Source of the DNA: Sporosarcina globispora
GTDB lineage: Bacteria; Bacillota; Bacilli; Bacillales; Cytobacillaceae
Assembly (NCBI RefSeq): GCF_001274725.1
Contig: NZ_LGUF01000007.1
Location: 3,096,028-3,160,027, forward strand
Reading direction: 5' to 3'
DNA: 64,000 nucleotides
The notes below the pieces were generated by a model. That model made no database searches and had not been told where the DNA came from. It worked only from the letters and a program-made list of their open reading frames with translations. The translations under genes were made by a program, and so were the position numbers. Below, piece by piece: positions 28,782 through 37,999 of the stretch; position 1 is the stretch's first letter, and each line of letters begins with the position of its first letter.

Positions 28782-29768
28782 ATGAAAAACAGCAGAATTT
28801 GGGCTTTCCTGGTCTTAGCGGCATCATTTTTATTAGCCGCATGCTCAGCAGAAGAGGCAGACACAGCAGCGGTAAAAAGCGGACAGAAAGAACAAACGGA
28901 GAAAGTTGTTATTGAAAATGAAGGGTTTGTGAATGAATACGAGGAAGCACCAAAGCGTGCTATATCATTAAATCAGCATGTGACAGAAATCATGCTGGCA
29001 CTTGGTCTGGAAGATTCAATGGCCGGAACGGCATTTCTGGATAATGAGATTTATGAGCCTTTACAGGAGGCGTACGACAAAGTACCTGTGTTAGCTGAGC
29101 AATATCCATCAAAGGAGCAAGTCATTTCAGCGGAAGCTGACTTTCTATATGGAGGCTGGGAAAATGCCTTTAACGAGAAAAATATTGCAGCACGTGAAGA
29201 GTTAAAGGAATTAGGCATTAATAGCTACCTTCAATCGTCATCAGTGAAAGTAGCACCAACATTAGAAGACATTTACAAAGACATACGAAACATCGCAAAA
29301 ATCTTCCGGGTGGAAGAACGCGGTGAAGAACTAATTGACCAAATGAATAAAGAGATTGAAGCGATTACATTACAATTGCCGGAAGTAAAAAAGCCGCTGG
29401 ATGTCCTGGTTTACGATAGCGGCGAAACATATGTGTTCACTTCCACACAAAACTTCATGAATACACTTGTAACAATGGCAGGCGGCCACAATGTCTTTGG
29501 AGATGTAAAAGGAAACTGGGCCACCGTCTCAAAAGAAGACGCAGTGGAACGTGAGCCAGATGTCATTGTAGTCATTGACTATGGCTCAACTACTGCGGAA
29601 CAAAAAATAGAATTCCTTAAAAAGGATCCGGCTTTAAGCCAGACCCCTGCTGTACAAAACGAACGCTTTGTCATCTTGCCTTTATCAGCAGCATCTGAAG
29701 GAGTTCGTGTTGGGGAAGCGCTTGAAGTTTTGGCAAAAGGTTTTTATCCGGAGGCTTTTAAGAATTAG
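28782..29768 (+). CDS. btuF: Substrate-binding lipoprotein, BtuF-like
   Basis: 328 residues. Lipoprotein signal with lipobox LLAACSAEE (Cys about 21), then the helical-backbone type III binding-protein fold: RAISLNQHVTEIMLALGL, YPSKEQVISAEADFLYGG, KPLDVLVYDSG. It would capture corrinoids at the membrane surface and deliver them to BtuCD. Siderophore binding cannot be excluded from sequence; context favours cobalamin or a precursor. Confidence 0.85.
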   Translation: MKNSRIWAFLVLAASFLLAACSAEEADTAAVKSGQKEQTEKVVIENEGFVNEYEEAPKRAISLNQHVTEIMLALGLEDSMAGTAFLDNEIYEPLQEAYDKVPVLAEQYPSKEQVISAEADFLYGGWENAFNEKNIAAREELKELGINSYLQSSSVKVAPTLEDIYKDIRNIAKIFRVEERGEELIDQMNKEIEAITLQLPEVKKPLDVLVYDSGETYVFTSTQNFMNTLVTMAGGHNVFGDVKGNWATVSKEDAVEREPDVIVVIDYGSTTAEQKIEFLKKDPALSQTPAVQNERFVILPLSAASEGVRVGEALEVLAKGFYPEAFKN

Positions 29769-29804
29769 GTTGTTTTTAACATTTTGTTGATATCGAACCT
29801 AAGT

Positions 29805-29952
29805 TTGACCGCTGAGTTCATTGGAGCGGAGGGCACTTGACTCCAGCGGGAGCAGCGGGACAGGTGAGACCCCACAGGCGCATGCGCCGAGGAGGCTCAC
29901 CGCACGCCCCACGGAAAGCAAGTGCCCCGTGCTGAAATCAACGGGCACTATC
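29805..29952. repeat. GC-rich intergenic repeat, MITE-like
   Basis: About 148 bp, much richer in GC than its surroundings, with pieces GGGACAGGTGAGACCCC, GGCGCATGCGCC and GAGGAGGCTCACCGC. Its ends carry imperfect inverted repeats around GGGCACTTG / CAAGTGCCCC and the inner parts pair as well (GGTGAGaCCCC / GAGGCTCACC). From memory, very similar elements are scattered in many Bacillus and Geobacillus genomes. It separates btuF from the chelatase gene and may end or modulate the operon transcript. Confidence 0.75.
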
Positions 29953-29987
29953 CATAAGCAAAAATTTTTATAGAGGGAGGTCACCTA

Positions 29988-31184
29988 ATGACAACCTGGA
30001 ATCTAACACAAATGCAGCGTCACCTGCTCATTTGCAACGGCGCAACCTGTATGGGAGCAGGCGCTGAAGAAGTCACACAGCAAATTCGTGATGAAATCCG
30101 TAAAAATCGCTTAGACGAGCATATTCATACATCACGTACACGCTGTAACGGCCGCTGCAAAGATAAATGCGTCGTCATTGATTACCCGAGGGGAACCTGG
30201 TATTCGGTCCAGCAGGAAGAAACCGCACGCGACATTGTTCATGAAGCAGTGAAAGAAGATGCAATCATTTACTCCATGGAACACGGCGAACGCAAACGCA
30301 ATGAAAACCGCATTAAAGGCATCGATAAATACAAGAAAGGAAAAGGGCCAATGAAAAAAGCTGTATTATTTGTCGGGCATGGCAGCAGGATGGAGGAGGG
30401 GAATGACGAAGTCCGCCAATTTGTCGGGCAGATGAGAGATTCCATTGATCCAGCCCTATTGGTCGAAACGTGTTTCTTAGAATTTGCATCACCAAATATT
30501 GAAGATGGAATTCAGCTTTGTGTTGAAAAAGGTGCAGATGAAGTTCATGTCATTCCCATCATCCTATTACATGCAGGACACTCAAAACTCCACATTCCAG
30601 CAGAAATTGAACATGCCAAAGAGCATTTCCCGGATGTTCAATTTACCTATGGACAAACGATAGGTGTTCATGATGAGGTCCTTGAAATTTTAAAAACAAG
30701 ACTTGCTGAAACCGGCTTTAATGTGAATCAAAAGCACGAAGATACCGCGATTTTATTAATTGGACGCGGCGGCAGCGACCCATATGCAAATGCTGATTTC
30801 TATAAGATCAGCAGATTGCTGTGGGAAAAGTTAAATGTATCAGCCGTTGAATGTGCCTTCATGGGAGTCACAACGCCAACCGTGCAGGATGGGATGGAGC
30901 GCTGCATTAAACTGGGCGCCAAAAAAATCATTATGCTGCCGTATTTTTTATTCACCGGGATTTTAATGGAAAGAATGAACAAAATGGCTGAGCAGTTCAA
31001 AATGGATTATCCTCATGTATCTATTGATATTGCTGAATATTTCGGATACCATCCCAAGTTGAGGATTGTACTATTAGAGCGTATGAACCAAGCCCTCGAC
31101 GGCACCTCGACAGGAATACAGGACCTGGAAAATTTCCGTAAGTATGCGGAAGAACATGGTTATGAACATCATCACCATCATTAA
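29988..31184 (+). CDS. cbiX: Fused CbiW ferredoxin-like domain and CbiX sirohydrochlorin cobaltochelatase
   Basis: 398 residues, ATG 29988 with GGGAGGT upstream. Residues about 10-100 are a thioredoxin-like 2Fe-2S ferredoxin domain with CNGATC and RCNGRCKDKC cysteines, corresponding to CbiW, a separate gene in B. megaterium. A lysine-rich linker leads to the CbiX chelatase from about residue 121 (MKKAVLFVGHGSR; second His region LLHAGHSKLHIP), with the duplicated half from about 250. The C-terminus ends in five consecutive His, echoing the His-rich tail of CbiX. It inserts cobalt into sirohydrochlorin, the entry step of the anaerobic pathway. Confidence 0.9.
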   Translation: MTTWNLTQMQRHLLICNGATCMGAGAEEVTQQIRDEIRKNRLDEHIHTSRTRCNGRCKDKCVVIDYPRGTWYSVQQEETARDIVHEAVKEDAIIYSMEHGERKRNENRIKGIDKYKKGKGPMKKAVLFVGHGSRMEEGNDEVRQFVGQMRDSIDPALLVETCFLEFASPNIEDGIQLCVEKGADEVHVIPIILLHAGHSKLHIPAEIEHAKEHFPDVQFTYGQTIGVHDEVLEILKTRLAETGFNVNQKHEDTAILLIGRGGSDPYANADFYKISRLLWEKLNVSAVECAFMGVTTPTVQDGMERCIKLGAKKIIMLPYFLFTGILMERMNKMAEQFKMDYPHVSIDIAEYFGYHPKLRIVLLERMNQALDGTSTGIQDLENFRKYAEEHGYEHHHHH

Positions 31185-31213
31185 AAGGAATAATCCTATA
31201 TGAAAATGGATCC

Positions 31214-31240
31214 AGCTGCCAAATGGCAGCTTTTTTTTTT
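31214..31240 (+). terminator. Terminator after cbiX
   Basis: AGCTGCC AAAT GGCAGCT followed by ten T residues; the end of the cobalamin region. Confidence 0.93.
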
Positions 31241-31342
31241 ATATAAAGCTTAAGTGCAAAAGAGAATTAACAGGTAAAAAGAATAAATAATTTCAGAATG
31301 GGTGAATTTAAAAATATCTGCAGTAGGAAAGGCTGGTCTTTT

Positions 31343-31837
31343 ATGGAGAAAAAATTATTAAACATGCTTCTGGGGTTGTGCATATTTTCAGTGCCATTTT
31401 TGTTTAAAGGTAAGAAAATGAGGGAGACATTAGTTATTTTTTTCTCGAAAGGCGTTCTTGCTACTCTGATTGATGCCTATGTTGTTGGAACGAAAAGAGT
31501 TGAATATCCGGTTCGCCCATTTGCAAGAATTTTTAAAACAAACCTTATTTATGATATCTTGTTTTTCCCATTATTAAGTGTTATATGGGTTAAGTTTTCC
31601 TACAATGACAATTTACGCAATATTCTTCTCAAAAGCTTACTATTCAGTGTGCCTATGAGCATCGGCCAATGGTACTTTGAAAAGAACACAAGGCTATTCA
31701 AGTGGAGGAAATGGTCTATTTTCCATACATTTTGCAGTGTGAATTTTACTTTATTCACAATAAGAGGGTTTATTGGGTTTATTAAAAAATTGGATCGATT
31801 AAAGGGAAATCAAAACTTAAATGAAATGGAAGTATAA
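31343..31837 (+). CDS. Small polytopic membrane protein, CBO0543-like
   Basis: 164 residues from ATG 31343 (AGGAAAGG upstream); an earlier in-frame ATG at 31298 lacks a ribosome site. About four hydrophobic helices (LLNMLLGLCIFSVPFLF, NLIYDILFFPLLSVIWV, LLKSLLFSVPMSIG). The pattern resembles Bacillus membrane proteins annotated as CBO0543 family, a spore-former-associated family of unknown function. It stands alone between two terminators. Confidence 0.65.
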   Translation: MEKKLLNMLLGLCIFSVPFLFKGKKMRETLVIFFSKGVLATLIDAYVVGTKRVEYPVRPFARIFKTNLIYDILFFPLLSVIWVKFSYNDNLRNILLKSLLFSVPMSIGQWYFEKNTRLFKWRKWSIFHTFCSVNFTLFTIRGFIGFIKKLDRLKGNQNLNEMEV

Positions 31838-31878
31838 TTTTATAATGAATCAGGGCTTAATCCTATGAAATTTTCAAG

Positions 31879-31901
31879 GCTGCCATTTCGGCAGCTTTTT
31901 C
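31879..31901 (+). terminator. Terminator after the CBO0543-like gene
   Basis: GCTGCC ATTTC GGCAGC then TTTTTC. Confidence 0.88.
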
Positions 31902-31989
31902 TTATGATCGCTAAAGGAGGAATATTTCCGGTTTTATTGAATAATGAACAAACAGGGAGAACTAAGAGAGGGAAGGATGTGAGGATTGA

Positions 31990-32556
31990 ATGCTGAATGG
32001 AAAGTTGGCAAGCCAAATCGCAGGGATAGTCATAGCGGTAAGTTTAAGCAACAAGCATACGTTCAGCAAGGAAAATCAAGACGCTATAAAATTGGTGAAA
32101 GGTTTTGGGGTAGAAAGGGATGCCCACTTTGGTTCCACGGTTAAACATCGCTCAAGAGTGGCACAGAATCCTGACCAGCCGAACTTAAGACAGGTTCATT
32201 TAATTCCAAATGAGTTATTTGAAGAGTTAGCAGACTGTTTCCATATTGAGCCAGGCCAAATGGGCGAAAATATTACAACAGCCGGAATAAATCTTCTTGA
32301 ATTACCTGCTGACACTAAATTAATGATTGGGAAAGCTGCCGTTATTAAGGTAACAGGACTGCGCAATCCCTGTGCTCAAATTGATCATTTTCAGCCCGGT
32401 CTTTTAAAAGCTGTTGTCGGCAGGGATGCAGAAGGAAATTTAATTAGGAAAGCTGGAATAATGGGAGTCGTTCTGGAGAGCGGAGAAGTGAAGGCAGGCG
32501 ATGAAATTCGCGTTCAATTACCGCCAAAGCCCTTTAAAAAACTTAAACGGGTTTAG
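31990..32556 (+). CDS. MOSC-domain protein
   Basis: 188 residues, ATG 31990 preceded by GTGAGGATTGA. MOSC domains (as in molybdenum cofactor sulfurase C-termini and YiiM) carry a conserved Cys that can bind sulfur or handle N-hydroxylated substrates. Here the Cys lies in TGLRNPCAQIDHFQPGL, and the other motifs (FGVERDAHFGSTVKHRS, NLRQVHLIP, GQMGENITTAGINL) are in the usual order. Small stand-alone MOSC proteins are common in Bacillus; the physiological substrate is not evident. Confidence 0.88.
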   Translation: MLNGKLASQIAGIVIAVSLSNKHTFSKENQDAIKLVKGFGVERDAHFGSTVKHRSRVAQNPDQPNLRQVHLIPNELFEELADCFHIEPGQMGENITTAGINLLELPADTKLMIGKAAVIKVTGLRNPCAQIDHFQPGLLKAVVGRDAEGNLIRKAGIMGVVLESGEVKAGDEIRVQLPPKPFKKLKRV

Positions 32557-32653
32557 GTTTTAAAAGAATACTTACAGTCTGCTGAATTAACTCAGCCATA
32601 ATCTATTAATATTTCATAAAACTTATATTTGGACATAGGGATGTGGATTCTTT

Positions 32654-33334
32654 TTGAAAAATTTGCTGATGCCTATTTTAATCGGCCTGATGGCTGTTTT
32701 GTATATTTTTATTATTCCCCATGAGCCGCTGGGGTTGAAAATTGTCTTTAAATTAATCCCAATGGCGCTGATCATTATTTATGCTTTTCAAAAGCTTCCA
32801 GGCAGCTCGCCCCTGGCACTGCGTTTGGTCATTATTGGCCTGTTTTTTTGTATGCTTGGCGATGGATTCATTGCCGTATCATTTGTTGCTGGACTCGGTG
32901 CCTTCCTCATAGGCCATCTTTTCTATTTGACGGGTTTTTTCAAAATGGCAAAAAGTAATTTGCTTCGCTTGGCGGCCATTATACCGATTGGTTTGTATTC
33001 TTTTCTTATTGGCCGTCAGCTGATTGCTTCCTTATTGTCTGAAGGAAACCAATCTCTAGTGATCCCAGTTTCTGCTTACATGCTGGTCATTTCCGCTATG
33101 GCTATATCAGCCATCCTGACAGGGAACAAATGGGTAATTGCCGGAAGTATTTTGTTTGTGATTTCTGACTCAATCCTATCCTGGAATATGTTTGTATCAG
33201 ACATCATCTATTCAGATGTTTTCATAATGACAACATACTATTCTGCTCAATTTCTGATTGCCAGCAGCCTTGCTTCATTGGGGAGGACAGCAGGAAAGAA
33301 CATAGCAAAATCGGATGTGATCCATAAAATCTGA
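32654..33334 (+). CDS. Lysoplasmalogenase-like membrane protein (YhhN family)
   Basis: 226 residues, TTG 32654 (AGGGATG upstream; ATG 32669-type alternatives would shorten it slightly). Seven or eight membrane helices with the YhhN/TMEM86 motifs GLFFCMLGDGFIA and FVISDSILSWNMF, whose acidic residues form the active site. The family hydrolyses lyso-ether lipids; the bacterial role is unclear. Bounded by a terminator at 33362. Confidence 0.82.
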   Translation: MKNLLMPILIGLMAVLYIFIIPHEPLGLKIVFKLIPMALIIIYAFQKLPGSSPLALRLVIIGLFFCMLGDGFIAVSFVAGLGAFLIGHLFYLTGFFKMAKSNLLRLAAIIPIGLYSFLIGRQLIASLLSEGNQSLVIPVSAYMLVISAMAISAILTGNKWVIAGSILFVISDSILSWNMFVSDIIYSDVFIMTTYYSAQFLIASSLASLGRTAGKNIAKSDVIHKI

Positions 33335-33361
33335 ATTGTTTTAAAATAGATAAATAAAATG

Positions 33362-33405
33362 CATAAAAGACTTTCTCCGATCATTAAGAAAGTCTTTTAT
33401 GTTCT
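33362..33405. terminator. Bidirectional terminator between convergent genes
   Basis: CATAAAAGACTTTCT (33362-33376) pairs perfectly with AGAAAGTCTTTTATG (33387-33401); T-rich on both sides. Confidence 0.88.
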
Positions 33406-33990
33406 TTAGTCCCGCTCTTTTTCCGTTCTTACCTTATCCAGATTATTAAAACTCTCCATACGAGTTATCCAATAACCGGTGTAGTAAAGTGAAAGGAATA
33501 TGACAAAATCATATAAAGTAGACCAGCTTTTAGGATCATAAAAATCAATGGCGTTAAAAAAATTCATCCCTCCAAAAGCTGCAATGGCTGAGAATATAAT
33601 TCCTTTTAACAAGCTATTCATCCTAGGCTTTATCTGTAAGGCAAACATTACTCCTACCGGTGCAAGAGAAAAGTGATAGGGCAAAAGTAAAAAGGGTGCC
33701 AGAGGAAGAAGAATCATAGGGTAAGACCATAACCCCAAAGATAAGGCTGCGAGATCAATTGTAAGTGAAATTATAATAGTTAATAAGCCGGCTAAGAGAA
33801 GCCGTCCTGTGCTATCTTTCTTCCTGTACTTAAACCATATCAGCCAGGGAACGATAAACAAAGCAATTCCAAACCACCATTGCCAGGTAGTCATAAATTC
33901 GTTCTTAACTATATCTGCGAATGCAGTGTTAATCTGGGTATACTGCTCAAAAGCTTTTTCCGACTTTACTAGACCTTTCTCAAACGCCAC
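33406..33990 (-). CDS. CBO0543-family membrane protein
   Basis: 194 residues from GTG 33990, set by GGGGGG eight bases upstream. The N-terminal soluble part (KAFEQYTQINTAFADIVKNEFMTTWQWWFGIALFIVPWLIWFKYRKKD) is typical for this spore-former family, and about five helices follow. Function unknown. It shares the general type, but not close sequence, with the protein at 31343. Confidence 0.7.
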   Translation of the reverse strand: MAFEKGLVKSEKAFEQYTQINTAFADIVKNEFMTTWQWWFGIALFIVPWLIWFKYRKKDSTGRLLLAGLLTIIISLTIDLAALSLGLWSYPMILLPLAPFLLLPYHFSLAPVGVMFALQIKPRMNSLLKGIIFSAIAAFGGMNFFNAIDFYDPKSWSTLYDFVIFLSLYYTGYWITRMESFNNLDKVRTEKERD

Positions 33991-34174
33991 GATTATCCCC
34001 CCAATCTTTATAATTATTATCAAATGATTAGACTAATATGCGGGCAGTCAAATAAAGGTGGTTTCTCTAGGAAGGCAGATCATGGAAATAATACTGCTTT
34101 TTTATTAAAGATATGTATACCATTATCTAGTCTTGGTATAGTGAATACTTAATGAAAATCCATAAATCCTAAAG

Positions 34175-34188
34175 TGACAAAATTGTCA
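34175..34188 (+). promoter_or_regulatory. BceR-type operator before bceAB-like genes
   Basis: TGACA-AAAT-TGTCA is a perfect 14-bp inverted repeat that fits the BceR/PsdR consensus (TnACA-N4-TGTnA). It lies 75 bp before the transporter start codon. It should be bound by the response regulator at 37996-38670. Confidence 0.75.
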
Positions 34189-34263
34189 TGTTGCTTCCTG
34201 TTACATCTATGGTTAGAAGGAAAAATACGGTTTATAGTATGTAACATAAGGAGGAGATACGAA

Positions 34264-35010
34264 ATGAATACCATTATTAAGGCAAAGAATTTAACGAAAT
34301 ATTATGGGAAGACACAAGTCCTAAAGAATATTGATTTAACGATAACCGCTGGTGAATTTACAGCGATTATGGGGCCTTCTGGTTCTGGAAAAACAACATT
34401 ATTGAATGTTTTATCGACGATTGACAAATTTTCTGGTGGTGAAGTCTGGCTGGAGGAACAGCCATTGTTAGATTTAAATAAAAAGGAACTGCGCAAGTTC
34501 CGTCAAGAGCATATGGGCTTCATATTTCAAGATTACAACTTGCTTGATACCTTAACTGTAAAAGAAAATATTTTATTACCGCTCTCTTTAAGAAGGTTTC
34601 AGGCAGAGGAAATGGAAATACGCTTACTGCCAATTGTGCAGGCATTATATATAGCAGAAATACTTGAAAAATACCCTACTGAAATATCAGGCGGTCAAAA
34701 ACAGCGCGTCGCTTCTGCCCGTGCGATGATCACCAATCCGGCAATTATTTTTGCAGATGAGCCTACAGGTGCCCTTGATTCTCGTTCTGCAGCGCACCTA
34801 TTGGAACAATTATTAGGTTTAAATCAAACATTTGAAGCTACGATTCTCATGATTACCCACGATGCCTTTGCTGCCAGCCACTGCAAAAGGGTCATTTTTC
34901 TTCGGGATGGTGCAATTGTCAATGAGCTTTATCAAGGGGATCAAAGCCAAAGGGCTTTTTTTGATCAAATCCTTACGACTCAAAGTGCGATCGGAGTGAA
35001 TCAAAGATGA
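34264..35010 (+). CDS. Bce-type ABC transporter ATPase (peptide antibiotic resistance)
   Basis: 248 residues; AAGGAGGAGATACGAA sets ATG 34264 although the frame opens earlier. Walker A GPSGSGKTT, signature ISGGQKQRV, Walker B IIFADEPTGALD, switch His in ITHD. Closest in type to BceA/PsdA/YxdL of B. subtilis. Works with the ten-helix permease downstream (4-bp overlap) to free lipid II-cycle intermediates from bacitracin-like or lantibiotic peptides; the same transporter acts as the sensor for its histidine kinase. Confidence 0.9.
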   Translation: MNTIIKAKNLTKYYGKTQVLKNIDLTITAGEFTAIMGPSGSGKTTLLNVLSTIDKFSGGEVWLEEQPLLDLNKKELRKFRQEHMGFIFQDYNLLDTLTVKENILLPLSLRRFQAEEMEIRLLPIVQALYIAEILEKYPTEISGGQKQRVASARAMITNPAIIFADEPTGALDSRSAAHLLEQLLGLNQTFEATILMITHDAFAASHCKRVIFLRDGAIVNELYQGDQSQRAFFDQILTTQSAIGVNQR

Positions 35011-36971
35011 GCTTGCTGGATTTAACCTGGAGAAATGTTCAGCGTAATTTTCGGTTATATACCATTTATCTGTTTTCAATGATCATAGGGGTAATGATAC
35101 ATTTTACTTTTTCAGCTTTAATGAATAACAAAGACATACTAGATGCACTTAAAAACCGGGGGAATTTCCAAATGGGTGTTACGATTGCTTCGGTTGTCAT
35201 CTTTTTATTTATCATTTTCTTTATGCTCTATGCCAATTCATTTTTTATAAGACAGCGAAAAAAGGAATTTGGTCTGTACTTGCTGTTAGGTATGAGTGAA
35301 AGACAAATAACATTGCTGGTTTTCTATGAAACCCTAATTATTGGAGCAATTTCACTTATGACCGGGATCTTACTCGGGGGACTGCTTTCTAAGTTCTTTG
35401 GCATGTTATTAATGAATTTAATGCAATATGACAATGTCATTACATTTTCCTTTCCTTTTCGAGCAATCGGTACCACGGCTCTCTTGTTCCTTTTCCTAGT
35501 ATTCATTATTAGTATTCAAAACTTTATTATGGTGCATCGCGTACAACTAGTAGAATTGTTCCACGCCAAAGAAAAGGTGGAAAAGCCGATGAAATCATCA
35601 ACCATTTACGCTATTTTTTCTTTAATTTTATTAGCGACGGCTTTTATTTTGATCAGTAGAGGAAGGGAGTCAAGTATTTGGCAGGAGCATGCAACCTTTG
35701 GGATGATTGCTGTAACTGTAGGGATAATTGGCGGCACATATTTGTTTTTTAGGCAGTTTTCGGGCTGGCTGCTACAAATTATTCAGCATAAAAGGAAATA
35801 CTATGAAGGTAACAGGGTATTGTGGACATCTTCATTAAGATTTCTCCTCCGAAGCAACACATTAAATTTAACGTTTATTTCTTTATTTAGTACTGCTATC
35901 ATCTTTTTAATTGGATTTGTCTGCATTAACTATGCCGTACAATTTGAAGCAGTCGGAAGAAATCTGCCGAATGATATTGCTTACCAATCAGTTGATAAAA
36001 AAACAAACGAAAAGATTCATACTATTTTAAAAAATTCCGAACATCCAGTTGAATACCACAACACCTTGGCGGGCTTAGCAGGAATTCCGATATCGGACAG
36101 GAGTATTGCTTTTGACAATCCGGAATATTATATGAACGATGTGATTCTTTTCCCCGAAAAGGCATATAATGAGATCGTGTTTTTACGTGGAGATGATGAA
36201 AAGGTAGAGTTACATGGAAAAGAAGCCATATCACTTTCGCAAGGAACGGATTTAAATAAGTTGTATGATAAAAATGAACAACCCAGTTTTATAGTAAAGG
36301 TTGGTAAAGAGACCACATTTACAATCGCAGAAAAGAAAGATTATGCCTTGCTTGGCTGGTCCACAGACCCAGAGCGTTCTATGCAGATTAAACCTGCAGT
36401 ATTGGTTATTTCGGATCAAGCCTTCCAAACCTTAAAAAGTAATGCAGAAATGAAATTCTTTGAAATTTATCAAATAAAAAATGCCAAACAGGCTGAAGTA
36501 TTGTCAAGGGAAGTTCATTCGCTTGTAACGAGAACACCGGGGGCTTATTATTCATCTTTCGCTGATGTATACTCGAATCAAATAGAGAGCTCTTCTTTAT
36601 TGTTATTTTCAGCAGCTTTTTTGGCCGTTATTGCCTTATTTGCACTTGCAAGTGTTATTTACTTTAAGCAATTACAAGAAGCAACAGAGGAGCAAAGGCA
36701 ATATTCAATCCTTCGTAAAATCGGAGTTGATGACCGCGAAATGAAAATGGTCATACGCAAAAAACTATTATTTGTGTTTTTACCTCCACTTGTATTAGGG
36801 ATATTGTACAGCTGGTTCATCTTAAAATACTATATCTTAGATTCAGTACAGGATTTTCCGCAGTTGAACAATATGATTTGGGGCATTTTAGTTATTTACT
36901 TTTTCATCTATTTATTATTTTATCTTTCTTCAACCAATATTTATTTTAAAATTGTAAATCAAAAGCAATAA
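35007..36971 (+). CDS. Bce-type ABC transporter permease
   Basis: 654 residues, overlapping the ATPase gene by four bases. Ten predicted helices in the BceB layout: helix 1, three helices, then a helix pair, a large extracellular domain (about residues 310-520) between helices 7 and 8, and three final helices. FtsX-like permease segments (FFMLYANSFFIRQRKKEFGLYLLLGMSERQI) are clear. The extracellular domain decides the target peptide; its specificity cannot be read here. Confidence 0.9.
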   Translation: MSLLDLTWRNVQRNFRLYTIYLFSMIIGVMIHFTFSALMNNKDILDALKNRGNFQMGVTIASVVIFLFIIFFMLYANSFFIRQRKKEFGLYLLLGMSERQITLLVFYETLIIGAISLMTGILLGGLLSKFFGMLLMNLMQYDNVITFSFPFRAIGTTALLFLFLVFIISIQNFIMVHRVQLVELFHAKEKVEKPMKSSTIYAIFSLILLATAFILISRGRESSIWQEHATFGMIAVTVGIIGGTYLFFRQFSGWLLQIIQHKRKYYEGNRVLWTSSLRFLLRSNTLNLTFISLFSTAIIFLIGFVCINYAVQFEAVGRNLPNDIAYQSVDKKTNEKIHTILKNSEHPVEYHNTLAGLAGIPISDRSIAFDNPEYYMNDVILFPEKAYNEIVFLRGDDEKVELHGKEAISLSQGTDLNKLYDKNEQPSFIVKVGKETTFTIAEKKDYALLGWSTDPERSMQIKPAVLVISDQAFQTLKSNAEMKFFEIYQIKNAKQAEVLSREVHSLVTRTPGAYYSSFADVYSNQIESSSLLLFSAAFLAVIALFALASVIYFKQLQEATEEQRQYSILRKIGVDDREMKMVIRKKLLFVFLPPLVLGILYSWFILKYYILDSVQDFPQLNNMIWGILVIYFFIYLLFYLSSTNIYFKIVNQKQ

Positions 36972-36977
36972 GCCAGT

Positions 36978-37013
36978 GAAACGCAATGACTAAATAAACC
37001 GTCATTGCGTTTC
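36978..37013. terminator. Bidirectional terminator between bceAB-like and bceRS-like genes
   Basis: GAAACGCAATGAC (36978-36990) pairs with GTCATTGCGTTTC (37001-37013) between the convergent units. Confidence 0.9.
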
Positions 37014-37015
37014 TA

Positions 37016-37999
37016 TTATTTCATCATATTTAAATAAGCATCGTAATTTTTTGGAAAATGGACCACGAATTCTGTATTACTTTTTAATTTAGATGTACAG
37101 GTTATGTAATGCCCTAATTTATTTGATAGTTCTTGGGCCAAATATAATCCTATTCCTGTTGATTTTGTATGGATCCGACCATTGGAACCAGTAAAACCTC
37201 GATTGAAAATGCGAGGCAAATCTTTAGGCTCAATCCCGATTCCATTATCCTGTATTATCAGCTGTTTTTCCTTCAGAGTTTCACATGTTGAAATGGTTAT
37301 TTCTCCATTTTCTTCTGTGTATTTTAGGCTATTAGTAATCAATTGATTTAATATAAATTGCAGCCATTTCGAATCACTTTGGACAATCACTGGCTGTACA
37401 TGTAAGTTGATACGAATTTTTTTAGCTATGAATGTTTTGGAATGAGTTTTTATGAGTTCCTTTACCATTCTCTCTAAGTGGCAATTTTTAATTTCATAGT
37501 CTTGATTGAAGCTATCTAATTTAGCATAATAAAGTGCCTGATCAACATAATGTTCAATCTTTGACACCTCTTCCCGCAAACTTTTAGCATCAATCTCCGT
37601 TTGCTGCATAAGCCATAAGACAGAAATCGGTGTTTTAATCTCATGAAACCAAGATGTAATAAAGTCGTAATACTCTTTCTGTTTTTCTTGAATATGGTTA
37701 AGCTTACGAATATGTTCCCGTTCCATATCTTCCATTAGTTGTTGATAGAAAGCGGCTTCTAATGATAGGTTTTCATGACTTTCATTATGAATATGTTGAA
37801 TAGCACGGATATTTTGCAGGAAACGATAAAATAAAAATGCTGCCAAAATCAAAAAACTTAATAAAAACCCATAGAAAAACGTTCGCCAATCACTTTGACT
37901 TTGAGGATCTGTAAAGAACACAATAGACACGACAAACACACCGGCGATATACAAATAGATATAAGGCTTTTCGTATTTTAAAAATTGCAAAAACCTCAT
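37016..37999 (-). CDS. Intramembrane-sensing histidine kinase (BceS type)
   Basis: 327 residues. Two N-terminal helices with almost no extracellular loop, then DHp motif SWFHEIKTPISVLW (phospho-His) and an ATPase domain with NQLITNSLKYTEENG (N box), DNGIGIEPKDL (G1) and TGIGLYLAQEL (G2). This short-input architecture is typical of kinases that take their signal from a Bce-type transporter. Overlaps the response regulator gene by four bases. Confidence 0.9.
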   Translation of the reverse strand: MRFLQFLKYEKPYIYLYIAGVFVVSIVFFTDPQSQSDWRTFFYGFLLSFLILAAFLFYRFLQNIRAIQHIHNESHENLSLEAAFYQQLMEDMEREHIRKLNHIQEKQKEYYDFITSWFHEIKTPISVLWLMQQTEIDAKSLREEVSKIEHYVDQALYYAKLDSFNQDYEIKNCHLERMVKELIKTHSKTFIAKKIRINLHVQPVIVQSDSKWLQFILNQLITNSLKYTEENGEITISTCETLKEKQLIIQDNGIGIEPKDLPRIFNRGFTGSNGRIHTKSTGIGLYLAQELSNKLGHYITCTSKLKSNTEFVVHFPKNYDAYLNMMK

